From Xanthobacter sp. NM-25 (GTDB lineage Bacteria; Pseudomonadota; Alphaproteobacteria; Rhizobiales; Xanthobacteraceae), in the NCBI RefSeq assembly GCF_022138605.1, contig NZ_JACBFS010000002.1, positions 310,001 to 374,000 on the forward strand: a stretch of 64,000 nt of DNA. Direction: 5' to 3'. Every line of letters starts with the position of its first letter. The first letter of the stretch is position 1. The notes beneath the pieces were generated by a model that saw only the letters and a list, made by a program, of their open reading frames with translations, did not search any database and was not told where the DNA came from. This document shows positions 26,099 to 35,272 of the stretch, piece by piece. Both the position numbers and the translations under genes were made by a program.

Positions 26099-29005
26099 TC
26101 AGCTCGTCTTCGCCTGGGCGGCGGCCCGCTCCTGGTTGAGGGCGAACAGGCGGGCGAGCACCTCGTCATCGGAGAGGTCCGCCGGCCAGCCATAGGCGGC
26201 GGCCACCGCTTCGTCGAGGGCCTTGTGGGCGTTGACGAGCCAGGTGGGGCGGGCGTTGTAGAGATTGGTGAGGGTGCGCTTCTTCAGCTCTTTTTCCGCC
26301 TCGGGGCTCACGGGCAGGATGCGATCAGGATAGCCCGGCACCACCTCCGGCTCGCGCCGCACCAGATCGGCCGGGTTCAGCCAATTCTCCCGCAACTCAT
26401 TGAGCCGCGCCGCCGCGGTGGCAATAGCGATGGCCCGGGGATCGTCGGCATAGTCGGCGGCCGGGATATTGGGTGTGAGGCCTTCGGGGAAGGGGAAGGT
26501 CTCGAAGGTGGTGGAGGGCGTATAGCGCGGATCATTGCCGACGCCGAGCCATGTGCACAGACGCAGCGACCACAGCTCGTGGAAGCGGGAATGAAGGATA
26601 CCGAAGGTGGTGTCGTCATCGCGGGCGATGGCAATTGCGCCATCGTCCAAAGAGTCAGAGACATTGAGCCATGAAAAAATTCGATATTTGGACACACGTG
26701 GCGTCCCAATAAATCGCTTCAACCGTTTAATTGCGTTACGCAGACCCGGCGCAGTTTCCGAATGAAGCCAATAGTGTACACGTCGCCACTCTCGGCGGTT
26801 CTTATCTCTCTCTGGCTTCACATACTCCACAACATACGCAAATGGGGCTTCAAACAGCGCGGCATCTGCTTCTGACACACCATGCCCAAAATCAATCACC
26901 CAGCGATCCTCTGGGCGCCGAGCCAAATCTGTACCCGTAAACCTCCGGTGAATAACCTTGCAGTTTCGATGTCCATTCACATTTGTGGGCAGCAGCAGCA
27001 TCCGCCGGGCCTCAGCGGAAGGAAGGTCGAACGGGCCTCCCTTTTTTGTTCCCAGAAATGCAGATTGAGCGTTTTGCAGAAGCCTCTCCGAGGCAGTCAA
27101 GTTTTTGCCATCACCACCTCCTGTCAGATCGGGGTTGATGTGATCGACAGAACTTCCGTCCAATCGAACTGACTGCCCGCCATTTCGCTCGAAGCATATA
27201 ATTGAGACACGAACCGCCGCTCCCTCGACCGTCCAGCCTTGATCGCTCCACGCTTCGAAAATTCGCCCATGCTCGACGATGGGCTTAAGAACCTCGCGAT
27301 TTGCGCCTCCGCGAATGGAGTTGGTGGCAACAAGTCCAGCGCGACTTAGCTTTCCATTGACAATCCGCTCCCAGGCCCCGGCGACCCAGAAACAAACCAA
27401 GTCGGCAAATCCTGGCACAACCCCATCCCATGCATTGCGCAGGTCGCGCGTATATTTCTCGCCGAGCTCAGAGATCATCCGGCTTGCACCCAAAAACGGC
27501 GGGTTCCCCACGACCACATCCGCCTCCGGCCATTCCGCCCGGGTCCCATCCGCATTCAGCACCGCATCGCGGCACTCGATGGTTTCCAGCGGCTTCAGCA
27601 CCGGGTTTTCGGCGGCGGGGAAGCCGTGGGCGAGCATCCATTGGATTTCGCCGATCCACACCGACACCCGCGCCAGCTCGGCCGCATAGGGGTTGATCTC
27701 GATGCCGCGCACCACTTCCGGCCCGATGCGCGGGAAGCCGCGCGGCAGGCCCATCGCCTCCGCCTCCACCTGGGCGCGGTGCTCCAGGTCCTTCAGCGCC
27801 CTGAGCGCCAGATAAAGGAAGTTGCCCGAGCCGCAGGCCGGGTCCAGCACCCTGAAATCCCCCAGCCGCTTCAGGAAATTCGCCAGCACCGCCTGGGCAT
27901 CGTTATGGGCCTTGGTGGCCTGCCCCTTGGCGGTGGAACCGGCCTTGCCGCGCTTCGCCTTCGCGGCCGCGTCCTGGGCGGCGGCCTTTTCCATGAGCGC
28001 GGCGATCTCGGCCCGCGCCTTCTCCCATTCCGCCGTGAGCGGGGCGATGAGCACCGGCTCGATGATCATCATGATCTTGTCGCGGTCGGTGTAATGGGCG
28101 CCGAGCTGGCTGCGCTTGTCCGGGTCCAGCCCGCGCTCGAACAAAGTGCCGAGAATGGAGGGGTCGATATCGCCCCAATAGCGGGTGGCGGCCCCGTGCA
28201 CGAGGCGGATCTCGTCCTTGGTGAGGGCGAACACCCGGTCATTGTCGAACAGGCCGCCATTGAACCAGGCCACCTTCTCGAACCCGATGCGCCCGCCCTT
28301 GCTCATGGCGCGGAACAAATCGCCGGCGAAATCGGTGAAGGCGGAAGGATCTTCCAGCGCCCGCTCCAGCATGCGGCTGAACATGGCATCCTTCAGCAGC
28401 TTCACATCTTCCGCGAACATGCAGAAAACGAGGCGGTTGATGAAGTGGGCCACCTCCTCCGGCTCGCCATAGCGGGCGCGGAGCGAACGGGCCAGCTCGG
28501 CGAAATTGCCGGCCACTTCTTCCGTCAGCTGCTGGCGCGTCTTGCTGGGGCGCAGTGCCTCGGGGTCCGAGAAGGCGGCCTTCAGCCATTGCCGCTTTTG
28601 GGCATCCTCCAGCTCCGAGATGGGGATCTCGTAGACCTTGGAGACCGAATTGGTCCAATTGGTGTGGATGCGGATGGTGGTGCCCACATCGGACACAATG
28701 AGCAGCGGCGGATTATCCAGCGCCACCGCATAGCGCTGCAGCTGGGCGAAGGCGTTGTCGAGATTGGCGTGGGTGCCCTTGTATTCCCAGCCGAAATGGC
28801 CGCGCTTGAACACATCGGCAAAGCCCTTGCCGCCGGTGGTCTTGGTGGCGCCCACCTCAAAAGCATAGTCGCGGCCTTCGGGATCGACCTCCGCCGGGGT
28901 CTTCTCGCCCAAGAGCCGGCACAGATCGATGAAATGCTCCTGCGCCGCGGCGCGCTCCTTGAGCTTCGAGTTCTGCCACTTCGCGATAAACTCGTGCGGC
29001 GTCAT
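26099..29005 (-). CDS. type IIL (MmeI-like) restriction-modification enzyme, endonuclease and methyltransferase in one chain
   Basis: 968 residues. The N-terminal nuclease site is intact: D64, then nine residues, then E74-Y-K76, exactly the D-X9-E-X-K spacing described for MmeI. Helical spacer domain follows, then an N6-adenine methyltransferase with motif I DPACGSG (388-394) and catalytic NPPF (501-504), then a target-recognition domain and a C-terminal helical tail. Such enzymes bind, modify one strand and cut downstream with one polypeptide. Codons for residues about 505-790 are clearly less GC-rich (about 42-55 percent in sampled 60-base blocks) than the flanks, marking an exchanged or foreign specificity segment. 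No separate methylase, specificity or regulatory gene is adjacent, as expected for type IIL. Confidence 0.9.
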   Translation of the reverse strand: MTPHEFIAKWQNSKLKERAAAQEHFIDLCRLLGEKTPAEVDPEGRDYAFEVGATKTTGGKGFADVFKRGHFGWEYKGTHANLDNAFAQLQRYAVALDNPPLLIVSDVGTTIRIHTNWTNSVSKVYEIPISELEDAQKRQWLKAAFSDPEALRPSKTRQQLTEEVAGNFAELARSLRARYGEPEEVAHFINRLVFCMFAEDVKLLKDAMFSRMLERALEDPSAFTDFAGDLFRAMSKGGRIGFEKVAWFNGGLFDNDRVFALTKDEIRLVHGAATRYWGDIDPSILGTLFERGLDPDKRSQLGAHYTDRDKIMMIIEPVLIAPLTAEWEKARAEIAALMEKAAAQDAAAKAKRGKAGSTAKGQATKAHNDAQAVLANFLKRLGDFRVLDPACGSGNFLYLALRALKDLEHRAQVEAEAMGLPRGFPRIGPEVVRGIEINPYAAELARVSVWIGEIQWMLAHGFPAAENPVLKPLETIECRDAVLNADGTRAEWPEADVVVGNPPFLGASRMISELGEKYTRDLRNAWDGVVPGFADLVCFWVAGAWERIVNGKLSRAGLVATNSIRGGANREVLKPIVEHGRIFEAWSDQGWTVEGAAVRVSIICFERNGGQSVRLDGSSVDHINPDLTGGGDGKNLTASERLLQNAQSAFLGTKKGGPFDLPSAEARRMLLLPTNVNGHRNCKVIHRRFTGTDLARRPEDRWVIDFGHGVSEADAALFEAPFAYVVEYVKPERDKNRREWRRVHYWLHSETAPGLRNAIKRLKRFIGTPRVSKYRIFSWLNVSDSLDDGAIAIARDDDTTFGILHSRFHELWSLRLCTWLGVGNDPRYTPSTTFETFPFPEGLTPNIPAADYADDPRAIAIATAAARLNELRENWLNPADLVRREPEVVPGYPDRILPVSPEAEKELKKRTLTNLYNARPTWLVNAHKALDEAVAAAYGWPADLSDDEVLARLFALNQERAAAQAKTS

Positions 29006-29018
29006 GATCTTGTCGACC

Positions 29019-29036
29019 CCCCCGGGCGCGGCGCGC
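29019..29036. repeat. right copy of the short direct repeat flanking the restriction-modification gene
   Basis: Carries the 13-bp core CCCCCGGGCGCGG identical to 26072-26084, 13 bp upstream of the gene's start codon. See the left copy; the pair brackets the gene closely. Confidence 0.6.
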
Positions 29037-29162
29037 GTCCCCTTCTACCGCACTCCCCGCCCAACGCCCACCACCGCCCACACCGAACCACCCCGGCGCA
29101 CGACAATCCACGATCGCCCGGCGCGGGTGCGCGACAAGAACAGGAATATCAAGACTTTAAGC

Positions 29163-29237
<75 letters not shown>

Positions 29238-29522
29238 ATCCGCATCGGGAAGGGTCAAACCCTCGGTCCCGAAGGGCGGCGACGTGTCGTTCGCCGTCAG
29301 GTGGCCCCATCTGCCATATGCTTCAGACCGGCGCAAGGGCGTTCGTGCGATATCTGCATCTTCATCCCCGGGACGCCCCTTTTCGACCGGCAAGCGGTGG
29401 ACAACTCCCCGCGCCGCCCGCCGATCTCAAGGCCGAAGCTCCTTTTTTGCGCTTGCACATGTCTTGAGCGTTTCTTGTTCCCTCTATAGCCTCAGGAGGA
29501 GAGGCCACACCGGGGGGACAGT

Positions 29523-30689
29523 ATGGCTGCGGACAAGCCGCGCACCCAAACCATCGGCGCAGTCAGGCGGACCTTCCAGCCATGGGCCGATCCGGCCCAG
29601 AAGCCCCTCATCCGCTTTGAGAACGTGGTGAAGCGATTCGGCGAGTTCACCGCCGTCGACCACGTCAGCCTCGACATCTATGAGCGGGAGTTCTTCGCCC
29701 TGCTCGGCCCCTCCGGCTGCGGCAAGACCACCTTGATGCGCATGCTCGCCGGCTTCGAGGAGCCCACCGAAGGGCGCGTCACCCTCGCCGGCCAGGACCT
29801 CGCCGGCGTGCCGCCTTATCGGCGGCCGGTGAACATGATGTTCCAGTCCTACGCTTTGTTCCCGCACATGAACGTGGCCGACAACATCGCCTTCGGCCTG
29901 AAGCAGGACAGGATGGGCAAGGGCGAGATCGACGCCCGGGTCGAGGAGATGCTCAAGCTCGTCAAGCTGGAGAAGTTCGCCAAGCGCAAGCCGCACCAGC
30001 TCTCCGGCGGCCAGCGCCAGCGGGTGGCTCTGGCCCGCTCCCTCGCCAAGCGGCCCAAGCTGCTGCTGCTGGACGAGCCGCTCGGCGCCCTCGACAAGAA
30101 GCTGCGCGAGGAAACCCAGTTCGAGCTCATGGACCTGCAGATGCAGCTGGGCATGACCTTCCTGATCGTCACCCACGACCAGGAAGAGGCCATGACGGTG
30201 GCCGACCGCATCGCCGTGATGAACCATGGCGAGCTGATGCAGGTGGCGCCCCCGGCGGTGATCTACGAGCAGCCGGCCAGCCGCTATGTGGCGGACTTCA
30301 TCGGCGAGGTGAACCTCATCGAGGGCCGGATCTCCGCCACCGGCGCCGACAGCACCCGGCTGAGCTCCGAGGTCACCCCCCAGCCCCTCGTCGTCGCCCA
30401 GGCGGTGGCGGCGCAGCCCGGCGACACCGCCTGCGTCGCCATCCGCCCGGAAAAGCTGCGCATCTCCCTCGATCAACCGGCCGACACCTCGGAAAACTGC
30501 TTCCAGGGCGAGATCTGGGACATCGGCTATCTGGGCGACCTGTCCATCTACCATGTGGAGCTCGCCTGCGGGCAGCGTATCAAGGTCTCGCAGCCCAACC
30601 TGTCGCGCGTGGTGCAGCGGCCCATCACCTGGGAAGACAAGGTGTGGGTGACGTTCGCGCCCCACGCTGGCGTCATCCTGACCCGCTGA
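29523..30689 (+). CDS. potG: putrescine/spermidine ABC transporter ATP-binding protein
   Basis: 388 residues. Walker A is GPSGCGKTT (about 62-70), Q-loop FQSYALFPHM, signature LSGGQRQR, Walker B LLLLDEPLGALD, H-loop IVTHDQEEAM, then a C-terminal TOBE regulatory domain. It powers uptake of polyamines with the two permeases that follow in an operon. A candidate promoter, TTGAGC (29464-29469) with TATAGC (29485-29490), has a short 15-base spacer. There is no periplasmic binding-protein gene (potF/potD) in the window on this strand, so that partner must be elsewhere. Spermidine versus putrescine cannot be settled from this gene. Confidence 0.93.
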   Translation: MAADKPRTQTIGAVRRTFQPWADPAQKPLIRFENVVKRFGEFTAVDHVSLDIYEREFFALLGPSGCGKTTLMRMLAGFEEPTEGRVTLAGQDLAGVPPYRRPVNMMFQSYALFPHMNVADNIAFGLKQDRMGKGEIDARVEEMLKLVKLEKFAKRKPHQLSGGQRQRVALARSLAKRPKLLLLDEPLGALDKKLREETQFELMDLQMQLGMTFLIVTHDQEEAMTVADRIAVMNHGELMQVAPPAVIYEQPASRYVADFIGEVNLIEGRISATGADSTRLSSEVTPQPLVVAQAVAAQPGDTACVAIRPEKLRISLDQPADTSENCFQGEIWDIGYLGDLSIYHVELACGQRIKVSQPNLSRVVQRPITWEDKVWVTFAPHAGVILTR

Positions 30690-30699
30690 GGAGGTGCCG

Positions 30700-31617
30700 A
30701 TGCCGATGGCGGGAGAAAACGGACGGCGCCGCTACCTCGTGATCGCGGTGCCCTATCTGTGGCTTCTGGCGCTGTTCCTGGCGCCGTTCCTCATCGTCTT
30801 CAAGATCTCGCTGTCGCAGGATGTGGTGGCCCAGCCGCCCTATGCGCCGCAACTGGACCTCGCCGACGGCTGGACCGGCTTCACCGATTTCCTCTCCGGC
30901 CTGTCGTTCGACAATTACGTCTACGTGCTGGATTTCTCCAACGAGTTCATCCAGGCCTACGGCTCCTCGCTGGTGATCGCCTCCATCTCCACGGCGCTGC
31001 TGCTGCTGGTGGGCTACCCCATCGCCTATGGCATGGCGCGGGCGCCGCGCAGCCTGCAGCCCACCCTGCTGATGCTGGTGATCCTGCCGTTCTGGACCTC
31101 GTTCCTGATCCGCGTCTATGCCTGGATCGGCATCCTGTCCCCCGAAGGCCTGCTCAACCAGGGGCTGATGGCGCTGGGCGTCATCGACACGCCGCTGGAG
31201 ATCCTCAACACCGACATCGCCGTCTATATCGGCATCGTCTATTCCTACCTGCCCTTCATGGTGCTGCCGCTCTATTCCGCCCTGGAGAAGCTGGACGACA
31301 CCTTGCTGGAAGCGGCCGCCGACCTCGGCTGCCCGCCGGTGAAGGCGTTCTGGACCATCACCTTTCCGCTCTCCCTGCCGGGCGTCGCCGCCGGCGCGCT
31401 CCTGTGCTTCATCCCGGCGGTGGGCGAGTTCGTCATCCCCGACCTGCTGGGCGGTTCCGACACCATCATGATCGGCAAGTCGCTGTGGACCGAGTTCACC
31501 GTGAACCGCTCCTGGACCGTCTCCTCGGCGGTGGCGGTGCTGCTGCTGCTGGTGCTGGTGATCCCCATCGTCATCTATCAGAACGTCCAGCAGCGCCAAT
31601 TGGAGGCGGGCCGATGA
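30700..31617 (+). CDS. potH: polyamine ABC transporter permease, PotH-like
   Basis: 305 residues, six helices. The cytoplasmic EAA-type loop is EAAADLGCPPVKAFWTITFP. Family marks are LPFWTSFLIRVYAWIGIL and IPAVGEFVIPDLLGG. AGGAGG lies five bases before the ATG at 30700, which I take in preference to GTG 30694. Second gene of potGHI; its stop overlaps the potI start (ATGA). Confidence 0.93.
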   Translation: MPMAGENGRRRYLVIAVPYLWLLALFLAPFLIVFKISLSQDVVAQPPYAPQLDLADGWTGFTDFLSGLSFDNYVYVLDFSNEFIQAYGSSLVIASISTALLLLVGYPIAYGMARAPRSLQPTLLMLVILPFWTSFLIRVYAWIGILSPEGLLNQGLMALGVIDTPLEILNTDIAVYIGIVYSYLPFMVLPLYSALEKLDDTLLEAAADLGCPPVKAFWTITFPLSLPGVAAGALLCFIPAVGEFVIPDLLGGSDTIMIGKSLWTEFTVNRSWTVSSAVAVLLLLVLVIPIVIYQNVQQRQLEAGR

Positions 31618-32432
31618 ACCGCAGGCTCACCTGGTTCAATGTGACGTCCATCGCCCTCGGCCTCGCCTTCCTCTACATCCCCATCCTGCTGCTGGTGGTC
31701 TATTCCTTCAACGCCTCGCGCCTCGTCACCGTGTGGGCGGGCTTTTCCACCCAATGGTATTGGGCGCTGCTGGAGAATGAGCAGCTGCTGGACGCCGCCT
31801 GGGTCACCCTGCGGCTCGCCTTCTTCTCCTCGCTCGCCGCCACCGTGCTCGGCACCATGGCGGCGCTGGCCCTCACCCGCTACGGCCGCTTCTACGGCCG
31901 CACCCTGTTCTCGGGCATGATCTATGCGCCGCTGGTCATGCCCGAGGTCATCACCGGCCTGTCGCTGCTGCTGCTGTTCGTGGCGGTGAATTTCGATCGC
32001 GGCTTCTGGACCGTGCTGCTTGCCCACATCACCTTCACCATGTGCTTCGTGGCGGTGGTGGTGCAGTCGCGGCTCATCACCTTCGACCGCTCGCTGGAGG
32101 AGGCCGCCCTCGATCTCGGCTGCCCGCCGCTGAAGGTGTTCTTCACCATCACCCTGCCGCTGATCCTGCCGGCGGTGGTGTCGGGCTTCATGCTGGCCTT
32201 CACATTGTCGCTGGACGACCTGGTGGTGGCGAGCTTCACCACCGGGCCGGGGGCCACCACCCTGCCCATGCGCATCTATTCCCAGGTGCGGCTCGGGGTG
32301 ACGCCGGAGATCAACGCCATCTGCACCATCCTCATCGCCATCGTCACGGTGGTGGTGCTGGCCGCCTCCATCATCACCAAGCGCACCGAGACCATTCGCC
32401 AGGCGGAAGAGCGCGCGGCCCTGGCCGGCTGA
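31614..32432 (+). CDS. potI: polyamine ABC transporter permease, PotI-like
   Basis: 272 residues, six helices. The EAA loop is EEAALDLGCPPLKVFFTITLP; LSLDDLVVASFTTGPG is the PotC/PotI hallmark. Start ATG overlaps the potH stop by four bases. It completes the membrane pore with PotH. The stop lies only 16 bp from the stop of the convergent META-domain gene, without a clear terminator. Confidence 0.94.
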   Translation: MNRRLTWFNVTSIALGLAFLYIPILLLVVYSFNASRLVTVWAGFSTQWYWALLENEQLLDAAWVTLRLAFFSSLAATVLGTMAALALTRYGRFYGRTLFSGMIYAPLVMPEVITGLSLLLLFVAVNFDRGFWTVLLAHITFTMCFVAVVVQSRLITFDRSLEEAALDLGCPPLKVFFTITLPLILPAVVSGFMLAFTLSLDDLVVASFTTGPGATTLPMRIYSQVRLGVTPEINAICTILIAIVTVVVLAASIITKRTETIRQAEERAALAG

Positions 32433-32448
32433 CGGCCAGAGTGCGCCG

Positions 32449-32922
32449 TCACAGGGCCGAGAACAGCACCAAAGCCTTGCCGGCCCCGTCGGTGAGGGTG
32501 AGGGTGCGGCGGCCCATGTCCGCCTGCCAGCCCCGCGCGGCTTCCAGGGCCGCGAGAAACTTCGTCTCCTGGTCCATGGCCCCGGGCGAGCAGCTCATGC
32601 GGGTGGAGGCGAGCGGCCCGAACTGGATGGCCTTGCCATCCACCTTGGCCTCCCCGGTATAGCGATTGCAGCCGCTGGAGCCGGACACCCGCCCCTCGGC
32701 GGTGAGTTCCAGGGTGGTCTGCAGGCGATCCAGCACACCGTTGCCGCCGATATCCTCGGCAAGCCAGCGGCCCACCGGCGAGGGGGCTTCCTCCGCCCGG
32801 GCGATGGTGGCGCCGAGGCCCATCCCCGCCAGCGCCATAAAAGCGCGCCGCCCGAGCCCGGCGGCAGCGGCGGTGGCCGGCACGGGGGTGTCCGTCGGGG
32901 TCATCGGTCTGCTGCGGGTCAT
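32449..32922 (-). CDS. exported META (HslJ-like) domain protein
   Basis: About 157 residues. An N-terminal RR and hydrophobic stretch (GRRAFMALAGMGLGATIARAE) look like a Tat or Sec signal. The mature part is a META domain: GRWLAEDIGGNGVLD, SSGCNRYTGEAKVDG, FGPLASTRMSC, which is shared with HslJ and outer-membrane lipoprotein-like proteins. There is no lipobox. Function in the family is unclear (heat or antibiotic tolerance in E. coli HslJ). I start at ATG 32922 with GCAGGAG upstream; ATG 32904 and GTG 32949 are also in frame. It lies just downstream of the histidine kinase gene on the same strand, with 72 bp between. Confidence 0.78.
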   Translation of the reverse strand: MTRSRPMTPTDTPVPATAAAAGLGRRAFMALAGMGLGATIARAEEAPSPVGRWLAEDIGGNGVLDRLQTTLELTAEGRVSGSSGCNRYTGEAKVDGKAIQFGPLASTRMSCSPGAMDQETKFLAALEAARGWQADMGRRTLTLTDGAGKALVLFSAL

Positions 32923-32994
32923 CGGTTCGGGTGCTCCTGCATCGTCCACGCCGGCCGCACCGGCGTGGAAAGGGGTGTGGACCGGCTGCCCGGC

Positions 32995-34374
32995 CTATAC
33001 GGGAATGCGCACGGTGGCGCGCAACCCGCCGAGGGGGCTGTCGGCCAAGGTGATGTCGCCGCCATGGGCACGGGCGACGTCGCGGGCGATGGACAGGCCG
33101 AGGCCCGAGCCGCCTTCATCCTGGTTGCGGGCGTCGTCGAGCCGCAGGAACGGGCGGAACACGTCGTCCCGCTTCTCCTCGGGAATGCCGGGGCCGTCGT
33201 CATCCACGTTGACGATCAGCCAGCGCGCGTCGCGGGTGCCGGTGATCTCCACCGTATCGGCGTGGCGCACCGCATTGTTCACAAGGTTGCCGATGCAGCG
33301 CTTCAGCTGCTCGCCCTTCACCTCCACCAGCGGCGGGCCCATGAAGGAGGCGCGCGCCTCAGCGCCGTCGCGCTCGGCATTCTGGCGCAGGTCCTCGATC
33401 AGCATGCCCATGTCGGTCAGGGTCACCGCCTCGCCGGTGTCGCCGCGGGCGAAGGCGAGATAAGCCTCCAGCATGCCCTGCAGTTCCTCCACGTCCTTTT
33501 TCAGGGCGTCGGTGTCGGCATTGTCGGGCAGGAAGGCGAGTTCCAGCTTGAAGCGGGTGAGGATGGTCCGCATGTCGTGGGAGACACCGGCGAGCATGGT
33601 GGTGCGCTGCTCGATCTGCCGCTCGATGCGCCGCTTCATCTCCAGGAAGGCCACCGAGGCCCGCCGCACCTCGCGGGCGCCGCGGGGGCGGAAATTCTCC
33701 ACGTCCCGCCCCTTGCCGAACGCCTCGGCCGCGTCGGCGAGATTCTCGATGGGACGGATTTGGTTGCGCAGGAACAGGATGGCCACCGCCAGCAGCACCA
33801 GGGAGGTGCCCACCATCCACAACAGGAAGATGTGGGAGTTGGAGGCATAAGCGGTGTTGCGCTGGGCGAAGATGCGCAGCACCGAATCATCCATCTTGAT
33901 GCGCACCTCGATGAGGTTCGACTTGCCCACCGTGTCGATCCAGAACGGCCGGCTCACCCGCCGGCCGATCTCCCGCGACAAGGCGCTGTCGAGCACCGAG
34001 AAGAAGGGCTTGGGCCCCGGCGGCGGCAGCGGATCGGGCGGCAGCACCGCCACGTTGAGGCCGAGGTTGCGCCAGGCGATGCGGCGCAAAAGCTCGAAAT
34101 CATTGTCCCGCGGCAGCACCGGATAGAGCGCCACCACCGCCGAGATATCCTGGCTGACGGCGGCGGAGAGGCGCCGGGTCACCGTATTGTAGTGGCGCTC
34201 CATGAACACGAACGCCACCACCGACTGCAGCAGCACCATAGGGGTGACGATGATGAGCAGCGAGCGCGGATAGAGGCCCTTGGGCGTCACCCGGTTGAAC
34301 CAGTGGGCGAAGCGGGCGTTGGCCTCCTTCAGCCCGTGGGCCACGGCCTGCAGGCCCGACAGGCCGCGCTCCAT
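32995..34374 (-). CDS. membrane sensor histidine kinase, EnvZ-like
   Basis: About 459 residues. Two helices (about 40-60 and 190-210) enclose a periplasmic sensor, then HAMP, then HisKA. The phosphoaccepting His is in GVSHDMRTILTRFKLEL, where the Pro of the usual S-H-D-L-R-T-P motif is Ile. The ATPase domain has N (CIGNLVNNAVRHA), G1 (NVDDDGPGIPEE), F (FRPFLRLDDARN) and G2 (GGSGLGLSIARD). I prefer ATG 34374; a TTG overlaps the response-regulator stop. It is co-transcribed with the regulator upstream and presumably phosphorylates it. Confidence 0.9.
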   Translation of the reverse strand: MERGLSGLQAVAHGLKEANARFAHWFNRVTPKGLYPRSLLIIVTPMVLLQSVVAFVFMERHYNTVTRRLSAAVSQDISAVVALYPVLPRDNDFELLRRIAWRNLGLNVAVLPPDPLPPPGPKPFFSVLDSALSREIGRRVSRPFWIDTVGKSNLIEVRIKMDDSVLRIFAQRNTAYASNSHIFLLWMVGTSLVLLAVAILFLRNQIRPIENLADAAEAFGKGRDVENFRPRGAREVRRASVAFLEMKRRIERQIEQRTTMLAGVSHDMRTILTRFKLELAFLPDNADTDALKKDVEELQGMLEAYLAFARGDTGEAVTLTDMGMLIEDLRQNAERDGAEARASFMGPPLVEVKGEQLKRCIGNLVNNAVRHADTVEITGTRDARWLIVNVDDDGPGIPEEKRDDVFRPFLRLDDARNQDEGGSGLGLSIARDVARAHGGDITLADSPLGGLRATVRIPV

Positions 34375-34379
34375 CCGGC

Positions 34380-35102
34380 TCAAGGCGTGACCACCAGCCG
34401 ATAGCCGATGCCGCGCACGGTCTGCAGGAACACCGGATTGGCCGGGTCCCGCTCCAGCTTGCGGCGCAGCCGGTTCACCTGCACATCCACCGCCCGCTCG
34501 CTGGTGGCGCCGCCGCCGGCGAGGGCGAGGCGCGGCACCGTATCGCCCGGCGCCTCGGCCAGGGTGCGCAGCATGTCGCGCTCGCGCTCGGTGAGGCGCA
34601 CGATCTCGCCATCACGGGTCAATTCGCCCCGCTCCAGATGGAAAGTGAAGTCGCCGAACCGCACGCTCTCGATGGCCTTCTGCGGCGGTGGCGCCGCCCG
34701 CTTGAGGATGGAGCCGATGCGCAGCAGCAGCTCGCGCGGCTCGAACGGCTTGGCGAGATAGTCATCCACCCCCGCCTCGAGCCCGGTGATGCGGTCCTCG
34801 GTCTCGGCGCGGGCGGTGAGCATCAGGATGGGCACGGCGGAGGTCTGGCGCAGGGAGCGGGCGAGCTCCACGCCGCTCTCCCCGGGCATCATCACATCGA
34901 GCACCAGGAGGTCGAAGGTGAGCCCCTCCAGCCGGCTGCGCGCCTCGGCGGCGGAGGCGGCGGTGGTGACGCGATAGCCATTGGTGATGAGCAGGCGCGA
35001 CAACAGGGTGCGGATGCGGTTGTCGTCGTCCACCACCAGCAGGTGGGGCACGTCGTCCGGCAGCGGGGGCATGGGACTGGTCGCGGCCGTCGGCTCGGTC
35101 AT
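34380..35102 (-). CDS. petR: OmpR-family response regulator, PetR-like
   Basis: 240 residues. Receiver domain with VVDDDN, phosphoacceptor D69 in LLVLDVMMPG, LTARAE and a Lys in LAKPF; winged-helix DNA-binding domain follows (LERGELTRDGEIVRLTERER, RAVDVQVNRLRRKLE, LQTVRGIGYRL). The genes run petP, petR, kinase on one strand. In Rhodobacter capsulatus PetP/PetR-type proteins are required for bc1 expression; assignment here rests on this gene order and on my recollection of the family, so the name is tentative. Start is ATG 35102 with an AGGGAG-like site upstream. Confidence 0.85.
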   Translation of the reverse strand: MTEPTAATSPMPPLPDDVPHLLVVDDDNRIRTLLSRLLITNGYRVTTAASAAEARSRLEGLTFDLLVLDVMMPGESGVELARSLRQTSAVPILMLTARAETEDRITGLEAGVDDYLAKPFEPRELLLRIGSILKRAAPPPQKAIESVRFGDFTFHLERGELTRDGEIVRLTERERDMLRTLAEAPGDTVPRLALAGGGATSERAVDVQVNRLRRKLERDPANPVFLQTVRGIGYRLVVTP

Positions 35103-35272
35103 CTCTGGCTCCCTGGTGGCGCGGCCCATGGCCGCCACCCCTTGCGCGTCACCCTTGCGCCTCACCCCTGCCGCATCGCGGCAAAGGTCGGTGCTCCGGC
35201 TGTGCACGCCCGCGCGGTCCGCCGTCAAGCCTTTGGGCGCCAGCCGGTCGTCACTCCGCCGGCATCAGGACA

